Source of the DNA: Streptomyces sp. S3(2020)
Lineage (GTDB): Bacteria; Actinomycetota; Actinomycetes; Streptomycetales; Streptomycetaceae
Length of the DNA stretch: 64,000 nucleotides
Direction: 5' to 3'
Assembly (NCBI RefSeq): GCF_013044505.1
Contig: NZ_JABERD010000027.1
Location: forward strand, 1 to 64,000
The notes below the pieces were generated by a model. That model was not told where the DNA came from and searched no databases. It worked only from the letters and a program-made list of their open reading frames with translations. Shown piece by piece: positions 58,330 to 64,000 of the stretch (position 1 is its first letter; every line of letters begins with the position of its first letter). Position numbers and translations under genes: made by a program.

Positions 58330-59922
58330 ATGGCTCCCTCACGCACAGCCCGTCGATCGCTACGACCGCAAGCACCGCACGGCGCTTCGAGAACGGCGAG
58401 AAGGGCCGTCCTGGGCCTGGCCGCCACCACCCTCGCCGTGGCCGTGTCACCCGCCACGACCCTTCCGGCCCAGGCGGCCTCCGACCCCCTCGCCCGCTAC
58501 CACCACCAGCGCCTCGACTGGAAGAGCTGTGTGCTCGGCCCGGACGACGCGACCGGCGAGGAGCTGGAGCAGGCGGGCGCCCGATGCGCCGATGTGACGG
58601 TGCCCTTGGACTACGGTGCCCCGGACGGCCGTACGATCACCGTCGCGATCTCCCGGATCCGCGCCACGGACACCGCCCGCCGCGTCGGCCCGCTGCTGCT
58701 CAACGGCGGCGGTCCCGGCGGGCAGACGCTCGGCGACCCGCCGTGGGTACGCGAGGCGATGAAGGACGTCGCGGCACGGTACGACGTGGTGGGCGTGGAC
58801 CCGCGGTTCGTCGGCCGCAGCACCCCGCTGGACTGCGAGTGGCCGACCGGGTCCGCGTTCCGCAGTGCGGGCGTCGACCGCGCCGGGTTCGACCGCATGG
58901 CGGCCTTCTCCCAGAACCTCGCCGAACTCTGCCGTCGGCACGAGGGCGCTGTGCTGCCGTACGTCACCACCCGCAACACCGCGCGCGACATGGACGTCGT
59001 CCGCGCCGCGCTCGGCGAGCGGCGGATCTCCTATCTCGGCTACTCGTACGGCAGTTACCTGGGCGAGGTGTACGCCACGATGTTCCCTCGCCGCACCGAC
59101 CGGGTCGTCCTGGACGGTGTCCTGGACCCGGCCCGGTACGGTCCCCGGCTGCTGCGGGGCACCGAGCAGGCCAACCGCCACGCGCTGGAGGGCTGGGCCT
59201 CATGGGCCGCCGCCCGGGACACGACGTACGGTCTGGGCCGTACCCGTGGCAAGGTGCTGGCGACCGTGGACCGTGTCCAGGCGGCCGCGGCCCGTACCCC
59301 GCTGCGGCTCGGTGACTTCGCGGTGGACGAGCACGTCATGCCGCTCGTCGTCTTCAACGGCCTCTCGCAGGACAACGACTCGGCCTACGGGGACTTCGCG
59401 CAGGGTATGCGGGACCTGTCGCGCGCGGCGCACGGGGAGCCGGTCACCCCGTCCCCGTGGCTCGCCGAGGCCCTCGCGTTCGAGCTGACCGGCACCGACT
59501 CCCACTTCGGCAGCGTGCAGTCCGCGATCCTGTGCGGCGACGTGGCCGCCCCGCGGGACCCGGAGGTCTACTGGCGTGACGTCCAGCGGGCCCGCGCGAA
59601 GGACCCGCTGCTCGGCCCCGTCACCGAGAACCTCAGCCCCTGCACCTTCTGGGACCGGCCCCGCGAGCGCCCGACCACCATCCGCGACGACCTCCCGGCC
59701 CTGCTCGTCAACGCCACCGGAGACCCGCGCACCACTTACGAGGGCGCCACCACGGTGCGGCGGATGTGGCCCTCCTCCCGCCTGGTCACCCTGCGCGGAG
59801 CCGACCAGCACGCGGTGTTCGGCGTCCACGGCACACCATGTGTCGACGCCGTGGTCAACGCCTACCTCGCCACCGGCCGTCTCCCCGCCACGGACGTCAC
59901 CTGCGACGCGCCCGCCCGATGA
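58330..59922 (+). CDS. Secreted tripeptidyl aminopeptidase-like alpha/beta hydrolase
   Basis: 530 residues, signal peptide (RRAVLGLAATTLAVAVSP to QAA). Oxyanion NGGGPGG; nucleophile Ser in LGYSYGSYLGE (near residue 240); the TAP-like C-terminal domain carries the Asp in NATGDPRTTYEGA and His in GADQHAVFG. Streptomyces secreted tripeptidyl aminopeptidases have this layout. ATG 58330 is preferred to GTG 58309, which lies in probable promoter sequence. Ends before a bidirectional terminator. Confidence 0.9.
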   Translation: MAPSRTARRSLRPQAPHGASRTARRAVLGLAATTLAVAVSPATTLPAQAASDPLARYHHQRLDWKSCVLGPDDATGEELEQAGARCADVTVPLDYGAPDGRTITVAISRIRATDTARRVGPLLLNGGGPGGQTLGDPPWVREAMKDVAARYDVVGVDPRFVGRSTPLDCEWPTGSAFRSAGVDRAGFDRMAAFSQNLAELCRRHEGAVLPYVTTRNTARDMDVVRAALGERRISYLGYSYGSYLGEVYATMFPRRTDRVVLDGVLDPARYGPRLLRGTEQANRHALEGWASWAAARDTTYGLGRTRGKVLATVDRVQAAAARTPLRLGDFAVDEHVMPLVVFNGLSQDNDSAYGDFAQGMRDLSRAAHGEPVTPSPWLAEALAFELTGTDSHFGSVQSAILCGDVAAPRDPEVYWRDVQRARAKDPLLGPVTENLSPCTFWDRPRERPTTIRDDLPALLVNATGDPRTTYEGATTVRRMWPSSRLVTLRGADQHAVFGVHGTPCVDAVVNAYLATGRLPATDVTCDAPAR

Positions 59923-59948
59923 CCGGGTGTTCCGAACCCTGACCCACC

Positions 59949-59980
59949 GGTGGCCGGGCCCCCTGCGGAGCCCGGCCACC
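59949..59980. terminator. Bidirectional terminator
   Basis: GGTGGCCGGGC (59949-59959) pairs with GCCCGGCCACC (59970-59980) between convergent genes. Confidence 0.75.
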
Positions 59981-59999
59981 CTTGATGTGTGCGACGCGC

Positions 60000-61724
60000 C
60001 TACGGGGCCATCTCGTACGCCCCGGACAGCGCCTCGACCCGCTGCCAGACACGCTCCGTGCGAGCCGTGTCGACGACCGGCCGGCGGACCGAGCTCAGCG
60101 CCCACTCCTGCTGCTCCTCGGTGGCCGAGTCCTTGCCGTGCAGTTCGACGGCGTGGCCGGAGAAGTCCCGCACGAGGACGGCGAAGAGCTCGTCGAGGAC
60201 GTCCTCGTCGAGTCCGGTCAGGGCGGCCTGCTCCAGGACCAGCTGTCCGTGCACGACGAGCGCGAAGAGCTGGCCGATCGACAGGACGAGGTCGAGGTCA
60301 CGGCTCTGCTCCGCGTCCGGGCCGGCCGTGGCGACGAACTCGCAGAGCGCGTCGGCCTGTTCGCGCAGGCGAGCGATGTTGGGCAGATGCGCGTACGCCT
60401 CGAACGCCGGACGCCAGTCGTGGAAGCGCACCGAGCCCAGGCCGCGAGCCGGACCCTGCCGGAACAGGAAGTCGTCGTCCGCCGCGTCGAGACGGGTCGG
60501 CACGCTCGGGTACTCGGCCGGGTCGAGAAGGTGGCTGCGCATGAACTTCAGGATCAGCGCCAGGTTGACGTGGACCGTGCCCTCCAGCTTCGGCAGGCCG
60601 CGGATCTCCACGGCCGCCTGCCCGAAGTAGTTGTCCTTCTCGAAGCCCTTGGCGGCGATCACGTCCCACATCAGGTCGATGACCTTCTCGCCCTCCGTGG
60701 TCACCTTCATCTTCGTCATCGGGTTGAAGAGCAGGTAGCGGCGGTCGTCGGGGCCGGCGGAGCGGAAGTAGTCGACGGCGCGGTCGCTGAACAGCTTCAT
60801 GCCGACGAGCCGGACGTACGCGTCGGTCAACTCGCGGCGCACGTGCGGGAAGGCGGTCACGGGACGGCCGTACAGGACGCGGTTATGGGCGTGCGTGACG
60901 GCCTCGTACATCGCGTGCTCGCAGATGCCGATGGAGGCGGTGCACAGATTGAACTTGCCGACGTTGACCGTGTTGAGGGCGGCGTCGAAGGCGGCGCGGC
61001 CGGTGTGCAGGACGTCCTCGGCCGTGACGGGGTAGTCCTCCAGGCGGAACTCGCTGACGAACTTGGAGGAGTCGACGACGTTCTTGACCAGGTGGTAGTT
61101 CGGGTGGCGGCTGTCGGCGGCGAAGAACACGTAGCCGTCGGGGCCCTCGACGTCGGTGCGGCGGCCGAAGACGGAGACCAGTCCGGCGGCGTTGCCGTTG
61201 CCGATGTAGTACTTGGAGCCGTTGGCGCGGAAGCCGCCGTCGCCGTCGGGTTCCAGGAGCATGTCGGTGGAGTAGATGTCGGCGCCGTGGGCCTTCTCGG
61301 ACAGGCCGAACGCGAACACCTCTCCCTGGGCGAGGAGTTCGGCGGTGCGGGCGCGGGCGGCGGCGTTGTCGCTCTGCCAGACCGGGCCGAGGCCGAGGAT
61401 GGTGACCTGCCAGGCGTACCAGTAGTCCAGACCGTAGAAGCCGAGGATCTCGTTGAGCGCGGCGATACGGGCCGTGTCCCACCGCTGGTCCGGGGCTCCT
61501 TCAGCCGCCTCGGACGCCGGCGTCAGGAAGGTGGCGAACAGGCTCTCCTTCGCGGCGAAGGCGAGGAAGTCCCCGAGCCAGGCGCGGGTCCGGTAGTCCT
61601 CGATCAGCTGCCGCTTCCCGCGCTCCTCGAACCAGTCGACGGTGGCACGCAGCAGGCGGCGCGTCTCGGGGTCGAAATGCGCGGGGTCGTAAGTGCGCGG
61701 GTTGAAGAGCAGTTGGTCAGCCAT
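60000..61724 (-). CDS. Acyl-CoA dehydrogenase/oxidase-like protein
   Basis: 574 residues, long ACAD/acyl-CoA oxidase form. FGLSEKAHGADIYST is the flavin loop, GSKYYIGNGNAAG follows, and PKLEGTVHVN carries the catalytic Glu (near residue 400). It is downstream of a PadR regulator in the same direction (93-bp gap), so it is probably controlled by it. It is not connected to the left-hand ACAD cluster. Confidence 0.9.
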   Translation of the reverse strand: MADQLLFNPRTYDPAHFDPETRRLLRATVDWFEERGKRQLIEDYRTRAWLGDFLAFAAKESLFATFLTPASEAAEGAPDQRWDTARIAALNEILGFYGLDYWYAWQVTILGLGPVWQSDNAAARARTAELLAQGEVFAFGLSEKAHGADIYSTDMLLEPDGDGGFRANGSKYYIGNGNAAGLVSVFGRRTDVEGPDGYVFFAADSRHPNYHLVKNVVDSSKFVSEFRLEDYPVTAEDVLHTGRAAFDAALNTVNVGKFNLCTASIGICEHAMYEAVTHAHNRVLYGRPVTAFPHVRRELTDAYVRLVGMKLFSDRAVDYFRSAGPDDRRYLLFNPMTKMKVTTEGEKVIDLMWDVIAAKGFEKDNYFGQAAVEIRGLPKLEGTVHVNLALILKFMRSHLLDPAEYPSVPTRLDAADDDFLFRQGPARGLGSVRFHDWRPAFEAYAHLPNIARLREQADALCEFVATAGPDAEQSRDLDLVLSIGQLFALVVHGQLVLEQAALTGLDEDVLDELFAVLVRDFSGHAVELHGKDSATEEQQEWALSSVRRPVVDTARTERVWQRVEALSGAYEMAP

Positions 61725-61817
61725 GTTGAGGGTCTCTTTCGGCGGGCGGACGGATGGGAATCATGAGACAGGGCGAAAAAAGGGGGAGCGGAGGCGCGGA
61801 CGGGGAGCGGGGCGGCG

Positions 61818-62390
61818 TCAGGGGCCCGGAGCGAACCGGGCCAACGTGGCCAGCACGTCCTCCAGCCAGTCGATCATCATGCGCTCGTACGCGATGCCGC
61901 CGCGCAGGACGACGTGCTGGAGTTCCCGCTCCGCGTCCAGCGGCGCGTGCGGAGCGGCCGCGCTCGCCTCGGGCCCCGTGAAGTCCCGCTCCTCGCCCAC
62001 GAGATAGTGCTCCAGCCGGGCCTGGTGCGTCCGTCGGTGCCGCTCCACCTCGCGGATCAGGGCGGCCGGGTCGTCGAAGGCGGCACCGCGGATCTTCACC
62101 GCCAGATCGTGGCGGACGCTCTCCGGCTCGATGGGATCGTGCAGCCACGAGGACAGCGCGGCCCGGCCGAGGTCGGCGACGGAGTACTCCTTCTTGTCCG
62201 GCCGGCCCTGCTGCGGGACGTCCCGGACGTCGACCCAGCCGTCGTTCTCCATGCGCTTGAGCACGCGGTAGATCTGCTGGTGGGTCGCGGTCCAGAAGTA
62301 GCCGATGGACCGCTCGAAACGCCGGGCCAGCTCATAGCCGGATCCCGGCTTCTCCAGGAGCGACACCAGGATCGCGTGTTCGAGCGCCAT
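61818..62390 (-). CDS. PadR-family regulator
   Basis: 190 residues from ATG 62390. N-terminal winged helix (MALEHAILVSLLEKPGSGYE, then THQQIYRVLKRMENDGWV) and the C-terminal Vir-type dimerisation helices. An almost perfect palindrome lies just upstream, as expected for autoregulation and control of the ACAD gene. The frame upstream of 62390 is translated operator DNA, so the shorter start is given. Confidence 0.92.
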   Translation of the reverse strand: MALEHAILVSLLEKPGSGYELARRFERSIGYFWTATHQQIYRVLKRMENDGWVDVRDVPQQGRPDKKEYSVADLGRAALSSWLHDPIEPESVRHDLAVKIRGAAFDDPAALIREVERHRRTHQARLEHYLVGEERDFTGPEASAAAPHAPLDAERELQHVVLRGGIAYERMMIDWLEDVLATLARFAPGP

Positions 62391-62401
62391 GGCACCGATC
62401 G

Positions 62402-62425
62402 TGCTATGCAACTCGTTGCATAGCA
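62402..62425. promoter_or_regulatory. PadR operator palindrome
   Basis: Arms TGCTATGCAAC (62402-62412) and GTTGCATAGCA (62415-62425) are perfect inverted repeats of 11 bp around TC. It starts 12 bases upstream of the padR ATG, over the probable core promoter. ATGCAAC/GTTGCAT fits PadR sites. Confidence 0.85.
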
Positions 62426-62471
62426 AGTCCCACCCACTCCGATGCGACGCGGCTCACCCTGTGCGCGCCGC

Positions 62472-62888
62472 TCAGAGGGACAGCACCGCACGCACCCGGT
62501 TGCCGCCCCCGCCGACCGGATCCACGTCGAGGCGCTCCGCCAGGGACCGCACCATGGCGAGGCCCCGTCCGCTCTCGCCCCAGACCGTCAGCGGTCGCAC
62601 GCTCGGCCGTCCGGGGCTGCCGTCGTAGACCTCGACGGTCACCCGGGTGTCGGAGACCTGGAGACACAGGCGGCAGGCACCGCCGTGCCGGGTGGCATTG
62701 GCGACCAGCTCGGAGACGACGAGCGTCGCGTCGTCGATGTGCGAGGCGTCGACCCCCGTCACCCCGAGGCCGGGCCGGGCCAGGAACCGCGCCGTCAGCC
62801 TCCGTGCCCTGCCGGCCGATTCGGCCCGGTCGGGCAACAGGTACTCGACTCGTACGGAACGCCGATGGGTACGCCGACGCGTACGCAT
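62472..62888 (-). CDS. RsbW-like anti-sigma ATPase
   Basis: 138 residues, GHKL HATPase: N box LVVSELVANATRHGG, a degenerate G1 box VEVYDGSPGRP and G2 region WGESGRGLAMVRSLAERL. Streptomyces carry many such stand-alone proteins that act as anti-sigma or regulatory kinases. ATG 62888; a basic N-terminus (RTRRRTHRRS). Confidence 0.88.
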   Translation of the reverse strand: MRTRRRTHRRSVRVEYLLPDRAESAGRARRLTARFLARPGLGVTGVDASHIDDATLVVSELVANATRHGGACRLCLQVSDTRVTVEVYDGSPGRPSVRPLTVWGESGRGLAMVRSLAERLDVDPVGGGGNRVRAVLSL

Positions 62889-63020
62889 GGCGGATCACTT
62901 CCCCTCCTTGGACGACCGACCCCCGTGGCCACATGCCGGGCCGCACATGTCTGCCCGGCCGGGCCTGTCCCTGCCTGATGCCCGGTGCGGGTGATCGCCA
63001 ATCGGGAGCCGGCATGCCGA

Positions 63021-63055
63021 AAGACGCTCGGCCGGGAAACCCGGCCGAGCGTCTT
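63021..63055 (-). terminator. Intrinsic terminator of glycoside hydrolase gene
   Basis: AAGACGCTCGGCCGGG (63021-63036) pairs perfectly with 63040-63055 around AAA, just after the glycoside hydrolase stop (minus strand). Confidence 0.85.
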
Positions 63056-63088
63056 CTCCGAACTGTTCGTGGTCAACTCACCCGCTGA

Positions 63089-64000
63089 TCAGCCGACCTC
63101 GGCGATCCGCCACCGCTGGTTGGAACCGGAGTTGGCCTGCCACGTCGTGACGGCCGCGCCCTCGTTCGTCGCCTGGCCGCCGACCTCCAGGAGCCGCCCG
63201 GTCGCCTGGTTCACCAGCGTCCAGGTGCCGTCGCCCGTGGTCGACAGGATCCACTCCGTCGCGGGGTCCCGCTCACCCGTGTCGGTCTCGATCACCGGCA
63301 CGTTGTCCCGCACGGCGAGCCGCTTGTCCTCGGCAGGGTTGGCGAAGACGTAGCGCGCACGGTTGCCGCCCTTCTTGCCGTACTTCGCCTCCAGCCGCCA
63401 CTCCTGCGCGACCGTACCGTTCGCCGAGTTGATGGCCAGGTTCGTGCCGTTCGCGCCGACGGTCACCGCCTTGCCGCTCTGGACGCCGGTCAGGGTGTAG
63501 GAGGCGCCCTTGCTGAACAGGCTCGCGTCCTTCGCGACACCGGAGACGCCCTTGACGGCGAACGAGGTCACGGACTGCGCGGGGACGGTGAACGTCGCCT
63601 TGCCGTCGACGACCTTGACCGGGGCCTGCTTCACGAGCTTGCCGGCCGCGTCGGTGACGGTCGGGGTGACGGTCGCGTCACGCTTGATCTTCCCGAACTT
63701 CGACAGGTCGATCGTCACCGCGCGCGGCGCGGTCGTGGAGTTGACGTGGACCAGCGAGGCGCCCTTGCCGTCCTTCGTCACCGCGGCGGCGCTGGAGGTG
63801 TCGTCCACCTTGATCAGGCTGTCGCCGGGCTTGATGAAGTGCGTGAAGTTACGGGCCGTGTCGAACTTCGTGTTCGTGTAGATCGGGCAGGACTTGAGGG
63901 TGTCGGCCGACGTGCAGCTGAACGGGAGCTGGATGGAACCCCAGTTGCCGCCCTTGGCGGACTCACCGCCCGGCTTCATGTTGTCGTAGTCCTCGACCGG
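63089..64000 (-). CDS. Secreted glycoside hydrolase (GH30-like) C-terminal part with ricin-type domain (5' end beyond window)
   Basis: The last 303 residues of a longer protein, open at the right window edge (frame continues through PVEDYDNMK). The first part (FTHFIKPGDSLIKVDD, then ASLVHVNSTTAPRAVTIDLS) is the beta-sandwich that follows GH30-type beta-1,6-galactanase barrels; the last 130 residues are a ricin-B-lectin fold (AQEWRLEAKY, NQATGRLLEVGGQAT, NQRWRIAEVG). The enzyme is probably an extracellular galactanase-like hydrolase. The catalytic domain is not in the window, so the family is inferred. Confidence 0.75.
   Translation of the reverse strand, partial: PVEDYDNMKPGGESAKGGNWGSIQLPFSCTSADTLKSCPIYTNTKFDTARNFTHFIKPGDSLIKVDDTSSAAAVTKDGKGASLVHVNSTTAPRAVTIDLSKFGKIKRDATVTPTVTDAAGKLVKQAPVKVVDGKATFTVPAQSVTSFAVKGVSGVAKDASLFSKGASYTLTGVQSGKAVTVGANGTNLAINSANGTVAQEWRLEAKYGKKGGNRARYVFANPAEDKRLAVRDNVPVIETDTGERDPATEWILSTTGDGTWTLVNQATGRLLEVGGQATNEGAAVTTWQANSGSNQRWRIAEVG

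Overview
This is a high-GC actinobacterial chromosome segment, almost certainly Streptomyces: GTG/TTG starts and ATGA/GTGA stop-start overlaps are common, and it carries a whiE-type spore pigment cluster, a stressosome operon and many secreted wall-active proteins. No tRNA, rRNA, CRISPR array or intact insertion sequence was seen.

Region 1 (1-22004) is an unusual lipid/amino-acid biosynthetic cluster with two transcription directions. Leftward (6930 to the window edge) run an acyl-CoA carboxylase beta subunit, a fatty acyl-AMP ligase (FAAL) and a polyketide synthase with domain order ACP-KS-AT-ACP. This set resembles the mycolic acid condensation cassette AccD4-FadD32-Pks13; the N-terminal ACP carries the Pks13-like motif LGMSSRDAV. 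Rightward (8909-22004) is a tightly overlapped operon: a second FAAL, two long acyl-CoA dehydrogenase (ACAD) homologues with altered catalytic positions, an ACP, a KAS III-like enzyme, an ATP-grasp ligase and a PLP decarboxylase with a second ACP (a trio like BtrJ/BtrK/BtrI, which make 4-aminobutyryl-ACP in butirosin synthesis), two degenerate thiolase-like and ACAD-like proteins, a canonical ACAD and an Sfp-type phosphopantetheinyl transferase. The inferred logic is that fatty acids are loaded on ACPs and desaturated, an amino-acyl-ACP is built by decarboxylation, and the chains are joined by the KAS III-like enzyme and/or the Pks13-like PKS. The product is unknown to me.

Region 2 (22232-28718): a MarR regulator, a SpoIIE-type phosphatase, and an RsbR-RsbS-RsbT operon with an RsbT/W-RsbX-like fusion and an RsbU-like GAF phosphatase, with no sigma factor beside it.

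Region 3 (28855-43648): a DUF1963 protein, a methyltransferase, an NlpC/P60 protein that has lost its catalytic Cys and carries 39-bp repeats, then the spore pigment cluster (FAD hydroxylase, SchA/CurD, cupin, KS, CLF, ACP, two cyclases, O-methyltransferase). A class F sortase and a secreted protein with a repeated MHTGGGAL motif sit between the hydroxylase and the rest. A parallel beta-helix secreted protein follows.

Region 4 (43910-64000): mostly ordinary genes: three serine hydrolases, a methyltransferase, Lrp/AzlC/AzlD, a lipoprotein, an FHA protein with a transmembrane Ser/Thr kinase fused to a lytic transglycosylase-like domain, an ArsR-like regulator, two small pseudogenes, a PAP2 phosphatase plus diacylglycerol kinase pair, a tripeptidyl aminopeptidase-like hydrolase, a PadR/ACAD pair with a near-perfect operator, an RsbW-like ATPase, and the 3' part of a secreted glycoside hydrolase with a ricin-type domain.
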